Source of the DNA: Lewinellaceae bacterium
GTDB lineage: Bacteria; Bacteroidota; Bacteroidia; Chitinophagales; Saprospiraceae
Length of the DNA stretch: 64,000 nt
Direction: 5' to 3'
Assembly: GCA_020636095.1 (NCBI GenBank)
Contig: JACJYN010000006.1
Coordinates: 124,001-188,000 of the forward strand
The position numbers and the translations under genes were made by a program. This document shows positions 50,590-58,453 of the stretch, one piece after another. The notes below the pieces were generated by a model that worked only from the letters and a program-made list of their open reading frames with translations, searched no databases and was not told the origin of the DNA. Numbering within the stretch: the stretch's first letter is position 1; every line of letters starts with the position of its first letter.

Positions 50590-51039
50590 CTACTTTTCCA
50601 TGATATATTTATCCAATCCTTCGCCAAAACCATTCTTGATGATCTCCCGAACCCCATATCCCTGCTTTTCGTAAAAGCCGAAGGTGTGTTGCGAAGTGCT
50701 CAGGCACAACCTGTAACTCGGATATCGTTCCCGCATGCGCTCCAGCCGGTAGTCCGCCAGCTGCTGCCCGTAACCCTGCCCGTGATAAGCCGAGTGGATC
50801 ATGCCCCAGGCCAGGATAGCCTGCTGGAGATCGGGCAGGGCGTAAAAGCCACCGCAGCCGATTACTTCCCCCTCCACTTCCAGCACAAAATAGTCTTCCA
50901 GCCCGGGTTTGTCCAGCCAACTGGTAAACAGCGGCAGCTCCTCCGGAGCGAAGTACTTCGGCAGGTTGCTGCGGAAGATGGTTAGGCAGGCGTTCCGGTC
51001 GGAAGGCGCATAGGCCCGTATGCTTATCATTTCCTCCAT
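50590..51039 (-). CDS. GNAT family N-acetyltransferase
   Basis: This 149-residue cytoplasmic acetyltransferase has the expected fold order: an N-terminal IRAYAPSDRNACLTIF helix, strand 4 EVEGEVIGCGGFYALPD, and the acetyl-CoA pyrophosphate loop HSAYHGQGYGQQLADYRLER (Q/R-x-x-G-x-G/A form, about 90-110). The C-terminal LCLSTSQHTFGFYEKQGYGV is the usual 'FYExxGF' end. The substrate is unknown. It forms a two-gene unit with the downstream membrane protein (2 bp gap) and lies 77 bp after the membrane protein that partners the sigma factor. Confidence 0.88.
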   Translation of the reverse strand: MEEMISIRAYAPSDRNACLTIFRSNLPKYFAPEELPLFTSWLDKPGLEDYFVLEVEGEVIGCGGFYALPDLQQAILAWGMIHSAYHGQGYGQQLADYRLERMRERYPSYRLCLSTSQHTFGFYEKQGYGVREIIKNGFGEGLDKYIMEK

Positions 51040-51116
51040 TTTTTAATCTGCTCAATTTAGGGACATTGGGGAGAACATCCTGGCAGAAAACGGAAAACCT
51101 AAAAAATACAACAATA

Positions 51117-51680
51117 CTATTCCTCGGCCAGTATGTTTCGCAATGCTTCCAGTTCCTTTTTTCGGGGCAGTTGCTTCCGCTTGAGGCCCCACTGCACAAC
51201 AAAATAGGAGAGGACAAAAGCGGCTGGGACAACAAACCATTTCCAGGAAGGGGTTCCGGCCTGCGCCATGTTGAGAAAGGCCGGGATGGCAACGGGCAGC
51301 AGGAACCACCAGAAAAAGGTTTTCGCCCGGTTGGTTTCGTAGTTGACATTGGCCAAAGCCTGGTCCAACTCGCCCAGCATCGACTTTCCAAACTGGTTCT
51401 CCTGCTTTTTTCTTCGCACTCTGCCTATCCAGATGTACAGGCCAATGGAAAGTAGAGCGAATACGGACAGGTAGTCATAAAAACTTTGATTGCCCACAAA
51501 GAGAAGAATGCCACTCGTTACAATAACTATAAGGATCAAGCCAATTTCATTGATGTTGGAAATACGGCTGGCGCGGCTGCTCTTCGCCCGGATGCGCCGG
51601 AATAATGCTTCTTCGTTGATAGCGTACATCGGTTCATTATTTTGAGCGTCCCAAATTTTTTTCATTTCTTCAAATTCCAT
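51117..51680 (-). CDS. Membrane protein coupled to an ECF sigma factor
   Basis: This 187-residue protein has a cytoplasmic N-terminus (MEFEEMKKIWDAQNNEPMYA) and about four membrane helices (IGLILIVIVTSGILLFVG, LSVFALLSIGLYIWIG, FFWWFLLPVAIPAFLNMA, WFVVPAAFVLSYFVVQWG). Its start overlaps the sigma-factor gene by 11 bp. That arrangement is typical of an anti-sigma or sigma-regulatory partner, although no zinc-binding anti-sigma motif is visible. The family is not recognised. The function is inferred from the coupling only. Confidence 0.75.
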   Translation of the reverse strand: MEFEEMKKIWDAQNNEPMYAINEEALFRRIRAKSSRASRISNINEIGLILIVIVTSGILLFVGNQSFYDYLSVFALLSIGLYIWIGRVRRKKQENQFGKSMLGELDQALANVNYETNRAKTFFWWFLLPVAIPAFLNMAQAGTPSWKWFVVPAAFVLSYFVVQWGLKRKQLPRKKELEALRNILAEE

Positions 51681-52206
51681 GATAGTTGTAGTTTTGGTTC
51701 TTTGATCTGTCGATCATCTGTTTTTTGATGCGGTGAACTTTCACGCCTACGTTGCTTTCTGTAATGCCCAATATTTCAGCCATTTCCTTGTAGTTGAATC
51801 CGTCCAGCAGCAGCAGCATCAGGGAGCGGTCGACTTCATGGAGCCCGGCGATTTCTTCGTACAACCACGCCAGCCGTGAGTCCATCGGCTTCTCCTTTTC
51901 GTGCAGTAGGTATTCCATATTCACATAAGGCGCCCGCCCTTCCTGATACTTTTGTTCCTTACTGTTCCATTTGAGGGCGGTGTTGAGGGCAATGCGGTAC
52001 AACCAGGTGGTGACGGCAGATTCCTGCCGAAATTTCGGGATCGAACGCCAAACCTGTAACAGGATTTCCTGGAAGAGGTCGTCCTGGTCAGGTAGGGTGG
52101 CGGCGTAGGCGCGAATGACTTTGAAGAGCAACCCTTTATGCTGGCTGAGCCAGGATTCGAAGATGTCTTGCTGTTCGCTTTCCGTCATTACGTCGTTTGT
52201 TTGCAC
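51670..52206 (-). CDS. ECF-family RNA polymerase sigma factor
   Basis: This 178-residue sigma-70 factor of the ECF group has region 2 (LLFKVIRAYAATLPDQDDLF through QEILLQVWRSIPKFRQES, with WLYRIALNTAL) for -10 recognition. Region 4 (LLLLDGFNYKEMAEILGITE then SNVGVKVHRIKKQM) is a helix-turn-helix for -35 recognition. A linker of about 35 residues joins them. The gene overlaps its membrane-protein partner by 11 bp, so the two form a unit. It starts 128 bp after the truncated DUF2207 gene. A plausible solo family B end (CCCATTTGAACAAGCTCT) lies upstream at 52279-52296. Confidence 0.9.
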   Translation of the reverse strand: MQTNDVMTESEQQDIFESWLSQHKGLLFKVIRAYAATLPDQDDLFQEILLQVWRSIPKFRQESAVTTWLYRIALNTALKWNSKEQKYQEGRAPYVNMEYLLHEKEKPMDSRLAWLYEEIAGLHEVDRSLMLLLLDGFNYKEMAEILGITESNVGVKVHRIKKQMIDRSKNQNYNYHGI

Positions 52207-52334
52207 CGTTAGTACAAGAGAGGAGGGGGTTTCTTACAAAAGGAGGGTTTATTTTCTAAAAATTTATAATTTATCAAGCCCATTTGAACAAGCTCTAATC
52301 AATCAGCCGGCCAGATGACAATCACCCCGTATTC

Positions 52335-53195
52335 CTACCAACTCCCCCCGCCGCCACCGCCAAACCCGCCGCCCGAGCTACCTCCGCTGGAGGAACTACT
52401 CGGAGAACTCGTAAACGAGCTCTCCACCTGCCGCATTCCCGTTTCGAAGGAGCTGGCGAAGGATTGAAAGGCGTTGCCGCTGCTGCTGTGATGGTAGGAA
52501 CTGACATACCAGTGCGGCGGCTCGGTGAAAAGGCCTTCGAAGTGGGCCGCCCAATCGCCGGCCATGCCAAAGGCGATAGCGAAGGGGAGGGTCTTTTCAA
52601 AATAGGCGGGGTCGTCGGCCAGCAGCCGCTCGATGCGCCCGCGGTCCGCCTTGTCGACGAACAGGCGGAAGCCGTAGAGCTGCTGGTACACCTCCATGCC
52701 CTGTTTGTTCTTCTTCAGCATGGGGCGGTGGACGATAAAGGCGGCTATTGCGGCCAGGAACATGCCGGCGCCGGCAGTAAATTGTTCTATCGATATAAAG
52801 ATGATGCCCAGTAGGGCGCAGAAGGCGGCGGCCGCCGGTATTATGCCCCACACCAAACGGGATTGAGGCGTATGCAACTGGCGCTTCCGCACCACCCGCT
52901 CGATCTGGCTTTGGGCAGAACTCATCGTCTCGTAAAATTCATTTTTTAAATCGCTTAACCGCACCGTATCCCCATCGCGAAAAAGGCGTTTGAAAACGGT
53001 GTATTCGTAAAGGGGCAAGCCGCCAGGCAGGCCATTTAGCTTCTTGAATTCGAAATCGGGCGACGAAAAGAGTCCGAACAACTTTTCCTCCTTCACCTCC
53101 CGGATCGTCAGGTATCCCTGGCCGCCCCAATAGGGAATGAGGGAAATGACATCCCGGGTGTCCACCTTGTCGTCAATAAAAGCGCCAGCCTTCAT
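52335..53195 (-). CDS. DUF2207 (YciQ-like) protein, C-terminal half only
   Basis: The 286-residue product opens with AGAFIDDKVDTRDVISLIPY and WGGQGYLTIREVKEE, which in full-length DUF2207 proteins (about 600 residues) lie in the middle. Two membrane helices follow (LVWGIIPAAAAFCALLGIIF, TAGAGMFLAAIAAFIVH), then a soluble part. A Ser/Gly-rich tail ends GGGFGGGGGG, as in the family. The N-terminal signal peptide and extracellular DUF2207 domain are missing: an in-frame TAA lies directly before the ATG, and no other frame upstream encodes them. It may be a relic of a deletion or a functional short form. Confidence 0.72.
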   Translation of the reverse strand: MKAGAFIDDKVDTRDVISLIPYWGGQGYLTIREVKEEKLFGLFSSPDFEFKKLNGLPGGLPLYEYTVFKRLFRDGDTVRLSDLKNEFYETMSSAQSQIERVVRKRQLHTPQSRLVWGIIPAAAAFCALLGIIFISIEQFTAGAGMFLAAIAAFIVHRPMLKKNKQGMEVYQQLYGFRLFVDKADRGRIERLLADDPAYFEKTLPFAIAFGMAGDWAAHFEGLFTEPPHWYVSSYHHSSSGNAFQSFASSFETGMRQVESSFTSSPSSSSSGGSSGGGFGGGGGGSW

Positions 53196-53373
53196 TTAAC
53201 CACCTGCGCCAATGTCTCGATCAATTGCCCGAACCCCCCATTTTTCTGCCAGGCTGAAACTGCGCCCGGTCCGGAAGAGCCTGAGTCTCGTCATCTGGAA
53301 CCGGCTGGAAAAATCAGTGCCGGTGATGCCTCGCCCGACTCCCCCCTTCCGCCTTCCGACTTCCGCCTTCCCC

Positions 53374-53919
53374 TCACCCCCTCCGGTGCTCCCCAAACAA
53401 CGGCAGCTTCTTATCCCTCTCCGAAAGCACCGCCTCTTTCCTATCGATTTCCCAATCGATATCCAGTGTCGGGTCATCGAAGCGGATGCCGCCCTCGTGC
53501 TCTTTGGAGTAATAGTTGTCGCATTTGTAGAAAAACTCCGCCGTTTCGCTGAGTACTACGTAGCCGTGGGCAAAGCCTTGGGGGATGAACAGCTGTCGTC
53601 TGTTCTCGGCGCTCAATACGAGGGTGTAGGATTGGCCATAGGTGGGGGAACCGTCCCGGATATCAACGGCGACATCCAGCACTTCGCCCTGCAGTACGCG
53701 CACCAGCTTGGCCTGGGCGTAGGGTTCCACCTGATAGTGCAGCCCGCGCAGTACGCCAAAGGCGGAGCGCGCCTGGTTGTCCTGAACAAAAGTGGCGATG
53801 ACGCCGCCCTGTTCGAAGAGGTTTTGATTGAAGGATTCGAAGAAGTAGCCTCGTTCGTCTTCCCAAACTTTAGGGAGAAACACTTTCAGGCCTTCGATGG
53901 GTGTATCAATAAATGGCAT
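53374..53919 (-). CDS. rfbC: dTDP-4-dehydrorhamnose 3,5-epimerase
   Basis: This 181-residue cupin enzyme epimerises dTDP-4-dehydro-6-deoxyglucose at C3 and C5 on the way to dTDP-L-rhamnose. The family motifs are present: DERGYFFESFN near residues 21-31, QDNQARSAFGVLRGLHYQ with the catalytic His, KLVRVLQGEVLDVAVDIR, and FIPQGFAHGYVVLSE with the second catalytic region. The C-terminal GIRFDDPTLDIDW is also diagnostic. It begins 9 bp after the stop of der and is probably co-transcribed with it, an unusual pairing. rfbD lies 3.6 kb away. Confidence 0.95.
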   Translation of the reverse strand: MPFIDTPIEGLKVFLPKVWEDERGYFFESFNQNLFEQGGVIATFVQDNQARSAFGVLRGLHYQVEPYAQAKLVRVLQGEVLDVAVDIRDGSPTYGQSYTLVLSAENRRQLFIPQGFAHGYVVLSETAEFFYKCDNYYSKEHEGGIRFDDPTLDIDWEIDRKEAVLSERDKKLPLFGEHRRG

Positions 53920-53928
53920 GGAGTCGTT

Positions 53929-55233
53929 TTACTTTTGCCTGAAAAACACGGAAATGGGCACTCCGGTGAAATTGAAGTTCTTCCGCAGCTGGTTCTCCAG
54001 GTAGTTCTTATAGTTGTCCTTCACATGCTTGGGGTTATTGCAGAAAAAGGCAAAGGCCGGATAGTAGGTCGGCAATTGAGTGACAAACTTAATCTTCACA
54101 TAGCGGCCGCGGTGTGAAGGGGGCGGATAATGCTCGATGGCCTTCAGCATGACCTCGTTCAGTTCCGATGTCTTGATCTTGCGCTGGCGGTTGTCGTACA
54201 CCTCCAAAGCCACTTCGATGGCCTTGAAGATGCGTTGCTTTTCGATGGCGGAAATAAAGACGATCGGCACATCGGAGAAAGGGGCGATGCGGCGTTTGAC
54301 CTCCGCCTCGTAATCGCGGGCGGTATTGGTTTCCTTTTCCAGCAGGTCCCATTTGTTGATGAGCAGGACGATGCCCTTGTTGCGGCGCTGCGCCAGGCGG
54401 AAGATGCTCATATCCTGGGCCTCCAGGCCCAGCACCGCGTCAATCATGAGGATACAGACGTCGGCCTCTTCGATGGCTTTGATGGCGCGCATCACCGAGT
54501 AGAACTCCAGGTCTTCGTGCACACTCGCTTTCTTGCGGATACCGGCGGTGTCGATGAGCAGGAACTCTTTATCGAACTTGGAATACCGGGTGTGAATGCT
54601 GTCGCGGGTAGTACCGGCAATTTCGGTGACGATGTTGCGCTCTTCACCCAATAAAGCGTTGGTCAGGGAGGATTTGCCCACATTGGGCTGCCCCACAATG
54701 GCAAACTTGGGAATGTCGCTTTCCTCATCCTGGTCCTCATCGATGTGCTCCACCACGGCATCCAGTAATTCGCCGGTGCCGCTGCCGGTGATGGAGGAAA
54801 GGAAGTGCGTTTCTTCAAAGCCCAGGCTCCAGAACTCATTGGCGTCGATCATCCGCTGGTTGTTGTCCACCTTGTTGACCGCCAGGAAGACCGGCTTATC
54901 GGAGCGCCTCAGCAGGTCGGCCACTTCCTCATCCAGGTCGGTGATACCGGTGGTGACATCCACCATAAAGATGATCACCCGGGCTTCCTCCACGGCGATT
55001 TGCACCTGCGAACGGATGGCCGATTCGAAAACATCCTCGGAATGCTTGACAAACCCGCCTGTATCTACGACGGTAAAGGTCTTGCCGTTCCAGAAACTAC
55101 TGCCGTACTGCCGGTCGCGGGTCACCCCGCTGGTGTCGTCAATGATGGCCTGCCGTTCTCCGATCAGCCGGTTGTAAAGGGTCGATTTCCCTACGTTGGG
55201 CCGGCCTACGATCGCTACTATATTGTTACTCAT
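53929..55233 (-). CDS. der: Ribosome assembly GTPase Der (EngA)
   Basis: I chose the start MSNNIVAIVGRPNVGKSTLY (cat 55231-55233), which places the G1 loop at the usual position; the frame stays open upstream through a repetitive region. The 434-residue protein has two tandem GTPase domains: GRPNVGKSTLYNRLIGE with DTGGF and NKVD in the first, GQPNVGKSSLTNALLGEE with DTAGI and NKWD in the second. A C-terminal KH-like domain ends VPISVFFRQK. It acts in maturation of the 50S subunit. A TATCTTTG promoter element lies about 130 bp upstream, and rfbC follows within 9 bp. Confidence 0.96.
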   Translation of the reverse strand: MSNNIVAIVGRPNVGKSTLYNRLIGERQAIIDDTSGVTRDRQYGSSFWNGKTFTVVDTGGFVKHSEDVFESAIRSQVQIAVEEARVIIFMVDVTTGITDLDEEVADLLRRSDKPVFLAVNKVDNNQRMIDANEFWSLGFEETHFLSSITGSGTGELLDAVVEHIDEDQDEESDIPKFAIVGQPNVGKSSLTNALLGEERNIVTEIAGTTRDSIHTRYSKFDKEFLLIDTAGIRKKASVHEDLEFYSVMRAIKAIEEADVCILMIDAVLGLEAQDMSIFRLAQRRNKGIVLLINKWDLLEKETNTARDYEAEVKRRIAPFSDVPIVFISAIEKQRIFKAIEVALEVYDNRQRKIKTSELNEVMLKAIEHYPPPSHRGRYVKIKFVTQLPTYYPAFAFFCNNPKHVKDNYKNYLENQLRKNFNFTGVPISVFFRQK

Positions 55234-55361
55234 GATCTTGTTCTTGCTTGGTGAGTGGGGTTGTGGTGTATATGTGCCTTCGTTTATCAGTGCATTAGGT
55301 GGTAAATAAGGGCAAATCGACGAATCACAGTTTATACAATCAACTAAATCATTAAAGGGCG

Positions 55362-55369
55362 CAAAGATA
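55362..55369 (-). promoter_or_regulatory. Bacteroidota-type -7 promoter element (TATCTTTG) upstream of der
   Basis: The complement of CAAAGATA is an exact TAnnTTTG match, about 130 bp before the der start. It is followed on the same strand by a 5' leader without another gene. A -33 TTG is not obvious. Imperfect GATGCTATGGATATT microrepeats lie just upstream. Confidence 0.45.
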
Positions 55370-55426
55370 CGGGTTTTTTGGGATTGGATACTATCGATGC
55401 TATAGATATTATGGATGCTATGGATA

Positions 55427-55591
55427 TTAAGGGCTTTGGAAAAAAATAACCTACACACCTGGCTTGTTTTTTTTCCGCCGGACGTCGTTGCTCATCATTC
55501 ACGTAGCTCCACTATGCTCAATCTTCGCGCCTAGTCCAGCGAAAAAATAACTGCGCCATTTTGCGTAGTTTATTTATTTCCAAACCCCTAA
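55427..55591 (-). repeat. Family A long-hairpin element, copy A4 (divergent ends)
   Basis: Ends TTAAGGGCTTTGGAAAAAAA and the complement of ATTTATTTCCAAACCCCTAA pair imperfectly over about 28 bp. The core (CGTCGTTGCTCATCATTCAC, GTAGCTCCACTATGC, TTCGCGCCTAGTCCAGCGAA) is that of copies A1 and A2. The ends, however, differ from theirs on both arms. It lies 92 bp 3' of era and well upstream of der. Confidence 0.72.
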
Positions 55592-55683
55592 CGTGTAAGG
55601 AAAGGTGCGGGCGCATCTAATACCTCTTCAGGGGCATAGCATTCTTCTGTGGCCCGAAGATGGGGCCATCCCACCATGAGCCC

Positions 55684-56580
55684 CTACCCCCCATACCCAA
55701 AGTGCTTCAGCATGCGGTCGTCATCCCGCCAGTTGTCTTTGACCTTGACGTGAAGCTCCAGAAAGACTTTCTTTTCCAGAAACTTTTCAATATCCATCCG
55801 GGCATCCGTACCCAGTCTTTTGATGGCGCTGCCGGCTTTTCCGATGATGATGGCTTTTTGGGTGTTGCGGGCCACATAAATGTCGGCCCCGATGCGCACC
55901 AGCGCTTCGCCTTTGTTGGTCTCGTCTTCCTTGAAGGAGGTGACGATCACCTCACTGGAATAGGGCACTTCCTGGTGGTAGAGGAGCAGGATTTTTTCCC
56001 GGATGATTTCACTGATAAAGAAGCGTTCCGGCCGGTCGGTGAGCTGGTCTTTGGGGTAGTAAGCGGGCCCTTCGGGAAGGTACTGCAGGATCACTTCGAG
56101 CAATCGGTCGGTATTGTTATGGTGCAGGGCGGAGATGGGGATCGTTTCGGTAAAGTTGACGCGCTCGTTCCACTCTTTTATGAGGTGCAGCAGGCGGCCA
56201 TCCGATATCAGGTCGACCTTGTTGAGCACCAGAAAAAGGGGCGCCTCTACTTTGCGCAGCTTTTCCAGCACCGGATCATCATCGGCATAGCGTTCTTCCA
56301 CATCCGTAACGAACATCATGATATCGGCATCTTCGAAGGTGGTGTTCACAAAGCGGTTCATCACCTCCTGCATGCGGTAAGCGGGGTCTTCAATGATGCC
56401 CGGTGTATCGGAAAAGACCACCTGATGATCTTCTCCACTCACGATGCCGATGATGCGGTGCCGCGTCGTCTGTGGCTTGCTGGTAATGATCGACATGCGC
56501 TCGCCGACCAGCGTATTCATCAGGGTGGATTTTCCGACGTTGGGCCGGCCAATGATATTTACAAATCCGGATTTATGCAT
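55684..56580 (-). CDS. era: GTPase Era
   Basis: The start MHKSGFVNIIGRPNVGKSTL (cat 56578-56580) is the usual Bacteroidota Era start; an ATG seven codons upstream is also in frame. The 298-residue protein has a GTPase domain (G1 GRPNVGKST, G2 around TTRHRIIGIVSGE, G3 DTPGI, G4 NKVD). A C-terminal KH domain (SEIIREKILLLYHQEVPYSS then KAIIIGKAGSAIKRLGTDAR) binds the 3' end of 16S rRNA. It helps assemble the 30S subunit. It is followed by a family A element, and der lies beyond that, so two ribosome-assembly GTPases sit next to each other. Confidence 0.96.
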   Translation of the reverse strand: MHKSGFVNIIGRPNVGKSTLMNTLVGERMSIITSKPQTTRHRIIGIVSGEDHQVVFSDTPGIIEDPAYRMQEVMNRFVNTTFEDADIMMFVTDVEERYADDDPVLEKLRKVEAPLFLVLNKVDLISDGRLLHLIKEWNERVNFTETIPISALHHNNTDRLLEVILQYLPEGPAYYPKDQLTDRPERFFISEIIREKILLLYHQEVPYSSEVIVTSFKEDETNKGEALVRIGADIYVARNTQKAIIIGKAGSAIKRLGTDARMDIEKFLEKKVFLELHVKVKDNWRDDDRMLKHFGYGG

Positions 56581-56624
56581 GTTTTGTAATTGGGGAGTCA
56601 AGGGATTGTTTATATTGTTGGGTT

Positions 56625-56676
56625 GTTATATTGCTGGATGTTCCAGGTACAGTCAACAATAATTCAGCAATATAAC
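56625..56676. repeat. Perfect 12-bp inverted repeat 3' of a hypothetical gene
   Basis: GTTATATTGCTG (56625-56636) is the exact complement of CAGCAATATAAC (56665-56676). Further AACAATATAA words run to 56742. It lies 67 bp 3' of the 195-residue gene and 45 bp before era, so it may be a transcript end. Confidence 0.5.
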
Positions 56677-56742
56677 TATTTTTTACTGGCTGCTTAGCCG
56701 AACGCCCAACCTCATAACAATATAACCCTATAACAATATAAT

Positions 56743-57330
56743 TCACCCCCTCAAATACCTCCTCATTTCCCCGTGCACCAGTTTTTCCAGCGATTTAAAC
56801 AGCGCCTTGGGTTTAAACGGCCGCCAGTTGATGTCATTGAACTCCTCGCCGAAATTGACAAAGTGCTGTAATTGGGTGGCTCTCATTTCCTCCCAGACAT
56901 GGCTCAGGGTATTGATAAAACAAATCCACCCGCCCTCTTCGGAGATATCTTCGTACCATTCCTCGTAGTAGCAATCATCGGATCCATGGAAATTAAGTAC
57001 ATTTTCGCAAATGAGGATGTATTTGGAGATGCCTTCCTCCGCCAGGGCGTCTACTACTTCGCGTTTGAGGTACATGATGTCATTGGACAGGCAATCGTTC
57101 CATTCGCCCAGCATTTCTATGATGGCGTAGCCTAGTTCATAATCGGTATAGATGACCTTGAGGTATAAGGTGGCTGACCCAAAGTCATCCCATTGAGGGT
57201 GGATAAAGTAATTGTACACCTGGTTGGTGAACCGGAACTCGTCGTACACCCGCCCAAAAAAGGGGGACCGCTCATCCTCGGAGGCGATGTAGTTATCGCG
57301 CCATCTGTAATACGGTTCAATATCGTGCAT
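56743..57330 (-). CDS. Conserved hypothetical cytoplasmic protein
   Basis: This 195-residue acidic protein has no signal peptide or membrane helix and is rich in Trp, Tyr and Glu (CYYEEWYEDISEEGGWICFI). It begins DIEPYYRWRDNYIASEDERS and ends in a basic FKSLEKLVHGEMRRYLRG helix. I believe similar proteins occur widely in Bacteroidota, but I cannot name a domain. It lies alone between the DUF3667 and era genes on the same strand. Confidence 0.7.
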   Translation of the reverse strand: MHDIEPYYRWRDNYIASEDERSPFFGRVYDEFRFTNQVYNYFIHPQWDDFGSATLYLKVIYTDYELGYAIIEMLGEWNDCLSNDIMYLKREVVDALAEEGISKYILICENVLNFHGSDDCYYEEWYEDISEEGGWICFINTLSHVWEEMRATQLQHFVNFGEEFNDINWRPFKPKALFKSLEKLVHGEMRRYLRG

Positions 57331-57440
57331 GAATGTTTTGCTTAGTTGCTATAATAATGCTCGGGCTTCGGAAAACAATCTGGCCCGGGCCTGCTTTTTC
57401 TCCCTAGCTAACGCCCGGCCCCTGGCCATTGTTTTTCAGG

Positions 57441-58220
57441 TTATTTAAAGATAGCGACAAAAATAGCAACCCCAATGGCCGTTACTACCATTATGGCAAT
57501 AAACATAAGTATAAACCCCAGTACATTGGCCAGCAGCCCCTTAACAAAGGCCTGGCCATAACCTATCTTAAACAACTGTCGATACCCTACGCCATAATAA
57601 CCGGCAGACACCAAAATGCTGGCGGGAAAGGCGTACATGATGGCGCCTGGGAAAAACAGGAATAGCAGCTGTACGGGCAGCCCTATAACCGCCAGTTCCG
57701 CCGACCAGAAGGCAACCATAACCAGGTGTTCGGCGTAGTTGTAGGCTCTTTTCCTAAACAGCCAGAAAGCCACCAGGCTGATAAACGGCAGCGTAAGCAG
57801 GGCTACCAGGTTGAGGTATTTCTTAATTTCCTCCTGGACTTTTTGCTGGTTGGCCACTGTTTTTTCATCCGGCTGGAGTCCCAGCGCATCGTTTTGCAGG
57901 TGGAGGATTTCACTCTGTTGCAGGTCATACACGCCAGACACGAGGGTGATGACGGTGACGGCCGTGATCAAAATGAGCAGATAACGCACGGGGTGAAAAT
58001 AAGGCTTGCGCTTGCCCTCCAGATATTCCCGGGCCACTATGCCGGGCTTGGTTAAAAGCGCCCGCATGGTGTGCCAGAACCCCTGCTCTACGTTGGTCAG
58101 GGCTTCAATAAAAGACCGGATAATATACCCCAGGGTAATCCGCTCCGTCAAAGCCTTCTGCCCGCATTGGCTGCAGTAGGGGCCGTCCAGAGCGGCGTCG
58201 CAGTTTTTGCAAAATTCCAT
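57441..58220 (-). CDS. DUF3667 zinc-ribbon membrane protein
   Basis: I chose the start MEFCKNCDAALDGPYCSQCG (cat 58218-58220) because it opens directly into the zinc ribbon; an ATG 13 codons upstream is in frame. The 259-residue product has CxxC...CxxC at residues 4-19. DUF3667 signature segments follow (LGYIIRSFIEALTNVEQGFW and PGIVAREYLEGKRKPYFHPV), then about five membrane helices. The family has no defined function. It is on the minus strand, divergent from the NadR-like gene. Confidence 0.85.
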   Translation of the reverse strand: MEFCKNCDAALDGPYCSQCGQKALTERITLGYIIRSFIEALTNVEQGFWHTMRALLTKPGIVAREYLEGKRKPYFHPVRYLLILITAVTVITLVSGVYDLQQSEILHLQNDALGLQPDEKTVANQQKVQEEIKKYLNLVALLTLPFISLVAFWLFRKRAYNYAEHLVMVAFWSAELAVIGLPVQLLFLFFPGAIMYAFPASILVSAGYYGVGYRQLFKIGYGQAFVKGLLANVLGFILMFIAIMVVTAIGVAIFVAIFK

Positions 58221-58274
58221 AAGATGTGGCGGCCGTTTTGTTTTTAATATTGTTCCCAAAAGGTAACTATTCCG

Positions 58275-58401
58275 CTATTCGCAGTTCGCAAGAACCTGCC
58301 CAAAACCTGGGCCCTTAGAACTGATTCATCAAGCCTGGGTTCCTTCTTTTAAGGGCATTGCAGAGCGAATAGCGAACTGCTAAAAGCGAACTGCTGAATA
58401 G
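58275..58401. repeat. Imperfect inverted repeat between divergent genes
   Basis: CTATTCGCAGTTCGC (58275-58289) pairs with GCGAACTGCTGAATAG (58386-58401) apart from one bulge, and GCGAATAGCGAACTGC words precede the right arm. Unlike the other palindromes here, it lies between two 5' ends. Confidence 0.45.
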
Positions 58402-58453
58402 CCACCCCAAAAGTAAAGAAAATAGGGACATTTACACATTCACACATTCACAC

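Noticed and set aside
55234..55458. 75-codon N-terminal extension of der
   Set aside because: It would start in microrepeats beyond the promoter element and has no similarity to Der, which begins at the G1 loop region.
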